From NCBI RefSeq assembly GCF_900129195.1, contig NZ_FQUY01000013.1, positions 1 to 64,000 on the forward strand: DNA of 64,000 nucleotides. Reading direction: 5' to 3'. Both the position numbers and the translations under genes were made by a program. Positions 30,937 through 38,587 of this stretch are shown here, piece by piece. The stretch comes from Desulforamulus putei DSM 12395 (lineage in GTDB: Bacteria; Bacillota; Desulfotomaculia; Desulfotomaculales; Desulfotomaculaceae). Position 1 is the first letter of the stretch, and each line of letters begins with the position of its first letter. The notes under the pieces are model-generated. The model was given only the letters and a program-made list of their open reading frames with translations, had not been told where the DNA came from and searched no databases.

Positions 30937-33306
30937 CTAGCCAGCAATTACTTTTTTAAGCATCCTGCCGATGATAATTGGCAGGTTTTCTAATTGCTCT
31001 ACATTAATGAGGTTGTTATAAATTTTTTGAACAGTAGGCAATGATGAATCCGGGCCAAAGTAGAACCCGATAACACCAATTCCCTGTTTTTCGGCTTCAC
31101 GAACAGCAAGGGCGGTGTCTTTATATCCTTCTTCTCCTACATACTTGGTGTAACCATGCCACGGTTCTCCATCAGAGAGAACCATGATAATCTTTTTTAG
31201 CTCACTAACTGCTTGAAGTTCTTGAGTGGCGACCCTAATTGAGTAACCATCTCTGTTTTGAACTTCAGCCTTAATGTTTACTAATTTGGTTCCATCCTTT
31301 TCACCGAAATTTACATAGTTATGGTGGATCACAATATCGTGTCCTGTGAACGCTGTAAATCCGGTAATAGAATGGTTGATTTTAAGCTGGGTAAGGACTT
31401 CATGCAGCAACACAGCTGTTTTTCGGGCTGTTCTTACCCTGGTTCCACTCATGCTGCCGCTGCAGTCCACCAGCACCTTGATTGCCAGCGTCGGGTCGTC
31501 GGAGGGGTTATTCTTTTTACGGAACACCTTCGCATCAGCTACTCCCAATTTCCAAAGCGCCGATGGGTCAACCGCACCTTTCTTGAGGTTTCTGGCAATA
31601 AAGTGGTTTTTGTATTCCAACGCCTTCCTGATTTCATCCACTGTCCGAATTATGAGAGGGTTGATTTCTTTAACTAATTGGCTGTATCGGACAGTATCCC
31701 CGGGCAGGCTGTCAACACGTAGTCTAACATCCCTATTAATCCCCTTTGCCAAAACCGTTTCGATTTTAGAAAAGTCGATATCTATTACTGTCTCCGATTC
31801 TTTTTCGGTTTCGGCACGTTCGTAGAATTCGAGTTCTTCCTTTGAGGACTCCAAAAGCTCGCTAAAGTCAACATCTTCGTCGCGTTCTTCCGCAGTTTCA
31901 GGAAGGCTTGTTAACCTACCCCCTGGGCTTCCTCCTTCACCTTCGCTGGATTCCGGCGAGTCATCCGAAAACTCACCGCCAAAACCAGATGGCTCATCAA
32001 ATGGCTTGTCGGGTTCACCAGGAAAGTCTACGTCATCAGGAAATTCCCCTGGAAAGTCATCTTCCGGCAATTCTTCGGTTTCACCAGGTTCGGGCATACT
32101 GTCTGAAACATCTTTCGGAATATCTTCCCATAAGTCATCATCCCATGATTCATCTTTGGGTTCTACAGAAGGTTCGGTTTCCTCTGATGCGCTTTCGGGA
32201 ATTTTATCTGTGGTTTCTTCTGCGGTCTCTTTCAGAGTTTCATCTGTGGTCTCTTTTGGAGTTTCTTCGAGAGATTTTTCCGGGGCTTTCTCTGGGGTAT
32301 CTTCAGAAGTATCTTCCGGGGTTTCTTCCATGACTTCTTCTGGGGCTTCTTCTGGGGCTTTTTCTGGAGTTTCCCTTGGTGCTTTTCCCGAAGTATCTCC
32401 CGGAGCATCTTCGAGAGTTTCTTCAGGGGCTTTTTCCAGGGTTTTCTTTGCAGTTTCTCCAAGAGATTCCTCCGGGGATTCCTTCGGGGATTTCTCTGGA
32501 ATAACACTTTCTGAAGTATCCTCTTTAGCCGGAGTTTTAGAGGGTTTTTCCTTCAGCTTTTCGGTGGGTTCTTTTGACCTTTTTTTGGGTTCCCGTTCTG
32601 GAGGTCTGATTTTCGGTGTTTTTCGGGGGTCTTTCCCCATCATTTTGGGTTTCTTTTTAGCTTTGTCAGTACCTGTCATAGAAGGCTCCGGCAGTGATGG
32701 TGGTTCAGGAAAGTGTTTTTTAATAATTTCTGCCGCCTGGTCCGCAAGCTCTAAAACCTCCCAGGTATCATTAGCCTCCCTGCCAATATCAACTAAAGAA
32801 ATTAGTTCATAGATTACTTCCATGACATTATCCTGATCTTGAATAGAATCAGGAATGTCACCACAAACGGCATAAGTACACATGCCGTTGAGTACAGCTT
32901 CTATTCCGGTACCCCAATTCTTGCGGTTTTTGAAAATATACTCATTTTGAAACCGCAGCTGCATGGCAGTACCAGGGAAAACCGCAGCCATACATTTTTC
33001 GATACGGGAGTCCTCAATAATGTTGACTATGTGCTGGATGAGAACGCCTTTTTCACATGCACTCTTCCAAGCATTTATATCTGTGAAACGTATGTGCCCA
33101 GATTCATGTATGTTTTGGGCTTTCATTGCCAGCCAGCACTCCTCGGGGAGAGCCGGAATGCCAGGTACAATACTGTCGGTTAACTTTTTAACGAAAATCT
33201 TTTTGAAGTCGGTGCTGGCTCTATTGCTAAGCACCACCGTCAAATCGTCCACTTTGGTGAACATTCGGGCGAGTGTTTGCAACCGCCACCTTTTAAGTTC
33301 GGACAT
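30937..33306 (-). CDS. CobT-like VWA protein with HExxH motif and acidic repeat linker
   Basis: The 789-residue protein has three parts. Residues 1-200 are helical and contain an HExxH zinc motif (NIHESGHIRF, near 67). About 200-500 is a low-complexity acidic Pro/Glu/Thr linker with repeats such as EETPEKAPEE. From about 590 there is a von Willebrand A domain with an intact MIDAS (DCSGSMSG, later LSDGEPWHG). Such proteins pair with MoxR/CobS AAA ATPases, and one lies at 37121-38524 in operon A. The pair may act as a metal-dependent remodelling machine on DNA-bound complexes; the substrate is unknown. Second-largest gene of the replication operons. Confidence 0.85.
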   Translation of the reverse strand: MSELKRWRLQTLARMFTKVDDLTVVLSNRASTDFKKIFVKKLTDSIVPGIPALPEECWLAMKAQNIHESGHIRFTDINAWKSACEKGVLIQHIVNIIEDSRIEKCMAAVFPGTAMQLRFQNEYIFKNRKNWGTGIEAVLNGMCTYAVCGDIPDSIQDQDNVMEVIYELISLVDIGREANDTWEVLELADQAAEIIKKHFPEPPSLPEPSMTGTDKAKKKPKMMGKDPRKTPKIRPPEREPKKRSKEPTEKLKEKPSKTPAKEDTSESVIPEKSPKESPEESLGETAKKTLEKAPEETLEDAPGDTSGKAPRETPEKAPEEAPEEVMEETPEDTSEDTPEKAPEKSLEETPKETTDETLKETAEETTDKIPESASEETEPSVEPKDESWDDDLWEDIPKDVSDSMPEPGETEELPEDDFPGEFPDDVDFPGEPDKPFDEPSGFGGEFSDDSPESSEGEGGSPGGRLTSLPETAEERDEDVDFSELLESSKEELEFYERAETEKESETVIDIDFSKIETVLAKGINRDVRLRVDSLPGDTVRYSQLVKEINPLIIRTVDEIRKALEYKNHFIARNLKKGAVDPSALWKLGVADAKVFRKKNNPSDDPTLAIKVLVDCSGSMSGTRVRTARKTAVLLHEVLTQLKINHSITGFTAFTGHDIVIHHNYVNFGEKDGTKLVNIKAEVQNRDGYSIRVATQELQAVSELKKIIMVLSDGEPWHGYTKYVGEEGYKDTALAVREAEKQGIGVIGFYFGPDSSLPTVQKIYNNLINVEQLENLPIIIGRMLKKVIAG

Positions 33307-33326
33307 AATCTCAGCCCCTTTTTTTA

Positions 33327-33360
33327 AAAATAAATCCCCGCAAACAATTGTTAACGGGGT
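33327..33360 (-). terminator. Terminator-like intercistronic hairpin (DHH/VWA)
   Basis: ACCCCGTTAACAATTGTTTGCGGGG, in part, followed by ATTTATTTTTA on the minus strand, between the DHH stop and the VWA start. It is preceded by TAGTCCAAAAA, similar to the other intercistronic hairpins. Confidence 0.5.
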
Positions 33361-33367
33361 TTTTGGA

Positions 33368-34255
33368 CTATAATTTTTGTAGTAGAGACTTAATAAAGTC
33401 TTCTACTTTTCCTTCTGGCAGAGAACATCCGGCAGACTGGGGATGACCACCGCCACCGGCCAGTTTTGCAAGTTGAGCGACGTTAAATTCTTTTGAGCGA
33501 AATGATAATTTCCTGTCCCGGACATTGACAATTACCAAGAAGTCTATATCCATTTCTTGGTTTTTGTAGTATCCGAGTTCGGAAGTGTATTGTTCTGCAT
33601 AACATACTCCGAATTTAACAGGCCCTTCAAAAATATCTACATTTGTTTTGCGGATGTATTCCATCCGCTTTACTTGAACCGCATCAACTACTGTTTTTTC
33701 ATAGTCCGTCAGCTGTGGCACTGGGTTGTGCATAAATTTGTTTACCCAGTATTCCCGGCTGGTTGCAGAAAGTAAATCGTTTAGTGCAACCGCCATTTTA
33801 GATTCCGGTGATTCCGGGTTTTGCGTCCATAACCACATGTCGTATGTGTTTACTATATGAACTAACCTTGATAGTTCAAAATTTAAAAATTCAAAAAGCA
33901 AGTTTGCATTATTATCCCATTCAAGTTCTTTAAACATAATACAGGCTCCACATAACGAAGTGTCGATAACACACCAGGGATATTTCTGCATCCATAAAGC
34001 TGTCGCATGGTGGTCAAACAGACGCACCTTCATCCCTGCAGAATTGGCTTTGTCGAGTTCCCGAGCTACTTCTTTATTAACAGAAATATCGGCTAAATAT
34101 AGAAGTTCCGGTTCACTTACTAACAAATCCATAACTTTTTGGTTTACAGTCTTATAGTCCTCGTAAAAAATAACACTGTCTGGAAAGGCTGTTTTAAACA
34201 CTACGGCACATGCACACCCGTCCATGTCGTTATGGGTCACAAGAATTTTTTTCAT
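33368..34255 (-). CDS. DHH-family phosphoesterase
   Basis: A 295-residue DHH/DHHA1 protein. It has THNDMDGCACAVVF near residue 7, YLADISVN, the name motif DHHATALW and the DHHA1 glycine loop AGGGGHPQSAGC near the C-terminus. Family members include RecJ exonuclease and oligonucleotide or cyclic-dinucleotide phosphodiesterases such as NrnA and GdpP. This size without membrane or OB domains is nearest to NrnA-like enzymes that degrade short oligonucleotides. The start at 34255 follows AGGGGGAT by eight bases. Second gene of operon B. Confidence 0.85.
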   Translation of the reverse strand: MKKILVTHNDMDGCACAVVFKTAFPDSVIFYEDYKTVNQKVMDLLVSEPELLYLADISVNKEVARELDKANSAGMKVRLFDHHATALWMQKYPWCVIDTSLCGACIMFKELEWDNNANLLFEFLNFELSRLVHIVNTYDMWLWTQNPESPESKMAVALNDLLSATSREYWVNKFMHNPVPQLTDYEKTVVDAVQVKRMEYIRKTNVDIFEGPVKFGVCYAEQYTSELGYYKNQEMDIDFLVIVNVRDRKLSFRSKEFNVAQLAKLAGGGGHPQSAGCSLPEGKVEDFIKSLLQKL

Positions 34256-34271
34256 TTTTATATATCCCCCT

Positions 34272-34472
34272 TTAGCCAACTAATTCTTTGATTTCCTGCA
34301 TCCATTGGGCGTTTTCTTTTGCCCGATGGTATTTCTTTGAGCCATTATCAATAGAAAAATCAAAACTGGCCTTAGACAGCCAGTTACCTTCTTCTTCTCC
34401 CAGGGCTATTGCCCTTTTTTTAATTATCCTTGTCCTGTGAAGTAATACCTTTGACCTTTCGTGTCTTTGCAT
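34272..34472 (-). CDS. Small basic hypothetical protein
   Basis: Sixty-six residues (MQRHERSKVLLHRTRIIKKR), strongly basic at the N-terminus, helical throughout, unknown family. The ATG at 34472 is eight bases from AAGGAG; the ATG two codons earlier is too close to it. First gene of operon B, directly after leader B, as other small proteins lead or follow the leaders here. It may bind nucleic acid. Confidence 0.55.
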   Translation of the reverse strand: MQRHERSKVLLHRTRIIKKRAIALGEEEGNWLSKASFDFSIDNGSKKYHRAKENAQWMQEIKELVG

Positions 34473-34582
34473 TCGCATCTCTCCTTAAGCCATATTTTTT
34501 TAACCGAGGGCTCCCTGGTACCACCAGGAGAGCCAATAAAGTGATACCAGCAAACACCCCCTTTATTTTTTTTGAAAATAAA

Positions 34583-34612
34583 AAGGCCCTGATTAAAGAT
34601 AATCAGAGCCTT
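34583..34612 (-). terminator. Attenuator-type terminator of leader B
   Basis: AAGGCTCTGATTA and TAATCAGGGCCTT form a 13-bp stem with a TCTT loop, followed by TTTATTTTC on the minus strand. It lies between promoter B and the first gene. Confidence 0.65.
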
Positions 34613-34754
34613 TTAGTCAAGACTTATAATATATTTTTGAAATAACAAAGGAAACAAGCATACGAGTCCGATCCGCTAAGGGATCTCAATACTCGAAGCA
34701 TTGTTTCCCGTTCTAGCTGTCTTTAATTCTATTAATTATTCTTTAGAAACACAC

Positions 34755-34874
34755 GTACGCGCGTACGCGCGTACCTGTTAAATAATGTAAATCACTAAGA
34801 CAGTACCTACTCGTGTAGCATCTGTCACACACTCATAACCATCCTGGCTAGTTCCTGCTCGTACAGCATCTAGC
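34755..34874 (-). ncRNA. Leader B: two tandem ACGA-loop hairpins plus doubled palindrome
   Basis: Hairpins lie at 34799-34826 (outer stem GACAG/CTGTC, inner CTAC/GTAG) and 34847-34874 (outer GCTAG/CTAGC, inner CTGT/GCAG), both 28 nt with loop ACGA. GTACGCGCGTAC occurs twice, overlapping, at 34755-34774. Between them lies TAACAGGTAC-type sequence shared with leaders A and C. Confidence 0.75.
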
Positions 34875-34898
34875 TAATTAGAAACTAAAATATAGTAA

Positions 34899-34927
34899 AT
34901 TATAACACCCCTAATTAAGATAATCAA
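34899..34927 (-). promoter_or_regulatory. Promoter B of the DHH/VWA/nuclease/primase operon
   Basis: TTGATT (34922-34927) and TATAAT (34899-34904) with a 17-bp spacer on the minus strand. The -35 adjoins TAGTTCAC (34928-34936 region), the usual end of an IS200/IS605 element, so the promoter may be partly built from an element end. Confidence 0.75.
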
Positions 34928-34936
34928 GACAGTGAA

Positions 34937-35358
34937 CTACCCACCACTTCACTATTCGAGTTATCACAAAGGGGAACACATCAATATACAGCGGAAGATA
35001 TGGCCTGTTTTCTTGATCAGGTACACCGGTGTTAGTGGGGCATTGGTTTTCTTGGTAAATCTACAGATTATTCCAGCAAGATATTATTCCATATCCAATC
35101 GCTGACGGAGGGTAGGACTGGATGAGGATTCCTTTATGTTAGTGCGATGGAGAAAAAGTTATCTTCCCGGAAGGGTTTAATCACGGTCAAAATCACTCTT
35201 ACCCTAGCACAACAACTTATAGGGTGATACAGAAAATTTATTTTATGGATTTGGATAAATTTTGGGCAAATTTTTTTCTATAAGAGAGGATATTTTACCA
35301 ATAAAAGGTATTATTAACTATAAATGGTTTGTGCATAAAATATAAGGTGGTGTAAGAT
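34937..35358. other. Non-coding segment between promoter B and a small plus-strand gene
   Basis: I see no gene in about 420 bases. Short inverted repeats include ATTATTCCAGCAAGATATTATTCC and TACCCTA..TATAGGGT. The left edge carries a remnant IS200/IS605 end (AGTGGTGGGTAGTTCAC on the minus strand). The AT-rich stretch at 35255-35350 may hold a plus-strand promoter. Confidence 0.4.
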
Positions 35359-35394
35359 GTGGGCAAGAGTAGGAAATTTAGGAAGGTGAGAAAG

Positions 35395-35565
35395 ATGTTA
35401 GCACCCAAAGCACTTTCCACGCAACAAAGATTGCTTAGAGCTGCAGAGTTGGCTAAAAGAGTTTATGCTAAAGTTGAGGCTCGTGGGCTTACTGAGGAAC
35501 AATTAAGAGCAGACATTAAGAAGGCTCGTGAGGATGTCAGAAGTCGTCGTCCCTATCGTACTTGA
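35395..35565 (+). CDS. Small basic helical protein, possibly an antitoxin remnant
   Basis: Fifty-six residues from MLAPKALSTQQRLLRAAELA, preceded by AAGGTGAG. A longer version from the GTG at 35359 adds a very basic MGKSRKFRKVRK. The tail GLTEEQLRADIKKAREDVRSRR resembles the helical C-terminus of AbrB/VapB-type antitoxins, but there is no DNA-binding fold and no toxin gene follows (IS remnants do). It is the only plus-strand gene between 18.7 and 64 kb. Confidence 0.45.
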   Translation: MLAPKALSTQQRLLRAAELAKRVYAKVEARGLTEEQLRADIKKAREDVRSRRPYRT

Positions 35566-35609
35566 TTTATACTACTATTGAGTAAATAAGTCAATAGAAA
35601 GGGGGATAA

Positions 35610-35868
35610 GCCGCTTTCCTCCCCTGAATAAATTCAGGGGTATCCAGCGGCGAGATTTCATGAAGAAAATGCGGACTACAATGCAGCAAGAAACATAAGC
35701 ATGTCAACTAAATACATAGACAGCAATTAAGTAATTTATTGTAAATTTTAGGCTGACTCCGCAGCCTGAAGGTGAGAAGTGTTGCTAGAGCCCTTTGTGG
35801 ACGTGCAATAACGCTCACCAAGCTCCGGGTGAACATCCGGAGGCACCCCCTGAAGTCAGGGGAGCGCC
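35610..35868 (+). pseudogene. TnpB RuvC-III fragment with element right end
   Basis: In one frame the plus strand reads ENADYNAARNISMSTK and a stop at about 35730, the terminal RuvC-III motif of TnpB with its Asp and Asn. It is preceded by a hairpin (CTCCCCTGAATAAATTCAGGGG) and followed by the typical right-end stems (CTCCGGGTGAACATCCGGAG and CCCCCTGAAGTCAGGGG). Everything upstream of RuvC-III is missing. Confidence 0.7.
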
Positions 35869-36023
35869 ATATAGCTGGAAAACATTTTTCAGGAACAGTA
35901 TAACTTATGCCTTTAGCACAATTTGTCGTCGATCCTACGTGGTTTTTGCGCTATTACCAGTCGACAACAAAATTACCTTTTTCAAGCTCCAACAAACCAG
36001 GCAAACCAATGCTTTCACAACGA

Positions 36024-36186
36024 GTTCTGGTACCAGCTATATGGGGCTGGAGCGCCCCGCTATAACATCCTTTTGGGCCCGGCAGTGGTGGTTCTGGTAC
36101 CAGCTATATGGGGCTGGAGCATCCATCAATAGTGCAGACATAGTCACCAGTGTAGGGTTCTGGTACCAGCTATATGGGGCTGGAGC
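36024..36186. CRISPR. CRISPR-like array, three identical 30-nt repeats of unknown type
   Basis: Perfectly identical 30-bp repeats at 36024-36053, 36091-36120 and 36157-36186 are separated by unrelated spacers of 37 and 36 bp. The repeat begins GTTCTGGTACCAG and holds a hairpin CCAGC/GCTGG. Repeat and spacer sizes fit CRISPR, but the sequence matches no class I know and differs from the repeats at 12959 and 19232. No cas gene is near. Orientation is not clear. Confidence 0.65.
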
Positions 36187-36233
36187 CTTCTATACTCATA
36201 TTCACACCTTTCCTTCTTTCGCATTATTTAGCG

Positions 36234-36270
36234 AAAGTGCATCAGAAGAATTTCACCTCTGATGCACTTT
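36234..36270. terminator. Hairpin terminator after operon A
   Basis: AAAGTGCATCAGA and TCTGATGCACTTT are perfect 13-bp arms. The U-run is better on the plus strand (CTTTTTG), but the position also closes the minus-strand operon ending at 36293. Confidence 0.6.
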
Positions 36271-36292
36271 TTGAATGTTATACGCATTAGCA

Positions 36293-36649
36293 TTAACTAC
36301 AAGGATTATCTTTACGACATTTATATTCGCAAGTATTTTTTATTCTGCACATAAAACAACAGTCGGTGAAACCATGCGGGCATTCCTGGCATTCATTTGT
36401 CGATTGCTCTAATACCTCTGAAACAACATCCGTTCCTACTTGCTTTTGAATCATTCCGGTTCCTCTGCAAGATCCACAGAAGATAGCTTCACAGATGAAG
36501 CCTTCTTCAAAAATACATTTACTGTAACCACTTCCCCCGCAAACAGGGCATGGCATTTTGACGTTTTCAGGAACCGAAATTTGGGATACCGGTATTTTGT
36601 GTATACAACCTTTAACCTTCATTTCTCCAATATTGCAGTAATGATTCAT
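36293..36649 (-). CDS. Cysteine-rich zinc-finger protein
   Basis: A 118-residue protein with 15 or more cysteines in CxxC pairs: MPCPVCGGSGYSKC and IFCGSCRGTG resemble the DnaJ-type zinc knuckle CxxCxGxG. A further cluster, CQECPHGFTDCCFMC, follows. It may fold a partner protein or bind nucleic acid. AAGGGGG is seven bases before the ATG. Last gene of operon A. Confidence 0.65.
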   Translation of the reverse strand: MNHYCNIGEMKVKGCIHKIPVSQISVPENVKMPCPVCGGSGYSKCIFEEGFICEAIFCGSCRGTGMIQKQVGTDVVSEVLEQSTNECQECPHGFTDCCFMCRIKNTCEYKCRKDNPCS

Positions 36650-36661
36650 TTTTGAACCCCC

Positions 36662-37081
36662 TTAATTAATATTTTCGCGGTAAATTTTGAACATGGCAAA
36701 GTGGTATCGGCCCCACTTATTTACTGCCTCCAAAAAGGCATCCATGTTTTCACGATAACTGTTTTCTACTTCCGCAAGCACTTGATCTATATGCTTTTTA
36801 ATATCGGGACGATGTTTTTCTACCCATTCATAACACCCAGCAGGGTAGGCAGCCCGGACTTCATTATACACTTCCATCCAAGCCGAATCTGCCTTAGCCT
36901 CATCCCATGATATTACCTTCAGCAACTCATCGTGTTTGGCAGATCTAAGTTTTTGTAATAAAGCCATTGCATCCCCCGGTATTTCCTTTGGGGATTTCCA
37001 AGGCAACTTAATGTTGGGCTTTCCGCCCTGAATACTGAATTGCACCCCGTATGTTCTTAATTTATCGACCAGGGTTTTCAC
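36662..37081 (-). CDS. Hypothetical protein with TubC-like N-terminal domain
   Basis: The 139-residue protein begins VDKLRTYGVQFSIQGGKPNI followed by KLRSAKHDELLKVI. This beta-beta-helix pattern resembles the TubC docking module, often found at one end of plasmid primases and helicases. The C-terminal half is helical (HRPDIKKHIDQVLAEVENSY). Function unknown; it might dock a replication protein. Part of operon A. Confidence 0.55.
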   Translation of the reverse strand: MKTLVDKLRTYGVQFSIQGGKPNIKLPWKSPKEIPGDAMALLQKLRSAKHDELLKVISWDEAKADSAWMEVYNEVRAAYPAGCYEWVEKHRPDIKKHIDQVLAEVENSYRENMDAFLEAVNKWGRYHFAMFKIYRENIN

Positions 37082-37120
37082 GTTTGCACTCCCTTTTTAG
37101 ATAGCAAAGCCAGGGGTGGC

Positions 37121-38524
37121 TTATGCTAATAGGCTTTGGCAAATATCAGTTACCTGCTCGATTTCGTACTTATCGCCTAGGCCCTCGGTCAAAACGCTGA
37201 TGGCAGCACTCTTTAAATTGCTCCCATCCATATACTCCTCCGCAATAGTGAACAGCGCCCGGACGGAAAGAGTTCTGTCTGAGATGTCACCGTTTTTTAC
37301 TCTCTCTGAAAGTAGTTGGAACAATTCAGAGAGCTTTCGGGCGATCTCTCGTTTTACCCCGGTTTTGTCCTGAATGAGTGACGTTAAATTCTCTCTAGTC
37401 AGATGAGGCACATAAATAGACCGAAAGCGGTCTTGGAATGCCTCATTTAAGGGCTTCGTTCCTGCGTATCCGTAGTTCATGCAGGCAACCAGCCTAAAGG
37501 ACTCGGGGGCTTTTACCTCGCCATAACCGGGAACCGAAAGGGTTTTCTGCCAGTCAAGCAACCCATGCAGTAGGGAGGTTACCTCGGGGATGAGCATATT
37601 GACTTCATCCACCACCACTAACTCCCCATTTAACACAGCAGATAAAAGAATGCCCGGCTCGAAACCAATTTTAAGCTGTGCGCCCCTTAGTTTTTGGACT
37701 AACGGCTCAGCATCTATTCCTGCGGCCTTACATGCAGCCCTTAATTTGGTTTCCGTAATCAAGTCAACGCCCTCCTGGGGTTCCAACGTCTTGGACCCTA
37801 ACAGGGCTTCGGCAGACAAGTCGATTCCTCCGAATATTTTCCGAATCGGGAGCATCAGTATTGCCGCCAGGGTTTCGGCCATGGTAGACTTACCGGACCC
37901 CTTCGGACCAATCAATAGCGGTGCTACCCATGAGGAACGAGTCATATTACCGACCGCCCGGATAACTTCCTCACCGGACGGAATATAATTCGCTTCGGGA
38001 ATTCTGGATAATTGTTCCGGGGTTAACTTTTCTTTTTGTTTAGCCCGGAACTCTAAAACTCTTTTCAATATCCGCGGAGGGAAGTTAAACCTTGCCAACC
38101 AGCGGTCCTCATCAGGGAGATCAACGGTTTCAGGTATAATTTCTTCCCCTTCGGTTTCATAGACCGGTTTTAAAAGTTCAAACCGGCCTTTGCGACCTAA
38201 TTTTTCTTCGGTTAGGTCTTTTACGATTCTCACCGTATTGGGGTCAGGGATGACACCTGATACGGTAACCTCTTCCCGGCGGTTGAAGCCTCTAGCAAAA
38301 TCTATCAGGGCCGCCAGATGCCAGCATGGCATCCCCTTTTCAATCGCCATGCAATGATGGTCCACAATAAGAGTACCAGGATTAATCCGGCACAAAAAAG
38401 GATTGGTTGAGGCCATCATTTCGGCGTATATTAAGCCGTCAGCACCCAGACCAACGGTTAATATGTTATCTTTTTGCTCAATGTATTTATTGTAATTTTT
38501 TTCGAATACACTGATTTTTTTCAT
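37121..38524 (-). CDS. MoxR/CobS-like AAA ATPase
   Basis: A 467-residue AAA+ protein with Walker A LIGPKGSGKSTMAE near 205, Walker B LVVVDEVNML, and the sensor region FRLVACMNYGYAG. The first 150 residues carry CMAIEKGMPCWHLAAL, a partial SWIM-type zinc motif, and are not typical of MoxR. CobS/MoxR ATPases work with VWA proteins (here 30937-33306) to remodel a target complex (family knowledge). The start at 38524 has AAAGGA eight to nine bases upstream. Part of operon A, separated from its VWA partner by about 4 kb but sharing the leader type. Confidence 0.85.
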   Translation of the reverse strand: MKKISVFEKNYNKYIEQKDNILTVGLGADGLIYAEMMASTNPFLCRINPGTLIVDHHCMAIEKGMPCWHLAALIDFARGFNRREEVTVSGVIPDPNTVRIVKDLTEEKLGRKGRFELLKPVYETEGEEIIPETVDLPDEDRWLARFNFPPRILKRVLEFRAKQKEKLTPEQLSRIPEANYIPSGEEVIRAVGNMTRSSWVAPLLIGPKGSGKSTMAETLAAILMLPIRKIFGGIDLSAEALLGSKTLEPQEGVDLITETKLRAACKAAGIDAEPLVQKLRGAQLKIGFEPGILLSAVLNGELVVVDEVNMLIPEVTSLLHGLLDWQKTLSVPGYGEVKAPESFRLVACMNYGYAGTKPLNEAFQDRFRSIYVPHLTRENLTSLIQDKTGVKREIARKLSELFQLLSERVKNGDISDRTLSVRALFTIAEEYMDGSNLKSAAISVLTEGLGDKYEIEQVTDICQSLLA

Positions 38525-38548
38525 AAGAACCATCCTTTCTAAAAATGA

Positions 38549-38580
38549 AAGAGGACAGCCTTAAAAAAGACCGTCCTCTT
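38549..38580 (-). terminator. Terminator-like intercistronic hairpin (Sak4/MoxR)
   Basis: AAGAGGACGG and GCTGTCCTCTT arms, followed by TCATTTTT on the minus strand, between the ATPase stop at 38588 and the MoxR start. GGCTAAA precedes it, as before the SSB hairpin. Confidence 0.5.
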
Positions 38581-38587
38581 GTTTAGC

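Noticed and set aside
31908-32333. Plus-strand frame of 141 residues in the same region
   Set aside because: Same cause: repeat composition of the VWA linker, no initiation signal.
32006-32812. A long plus-strand reading frame rich in Ser (268 residues)
   Set aside because: It is the mirror of the acidic Pro/Glu/Thr repeat linker of the VWA gene on the minus strand; low complexity keeps the opposite frame open. No ribosome site or recognisable domain.
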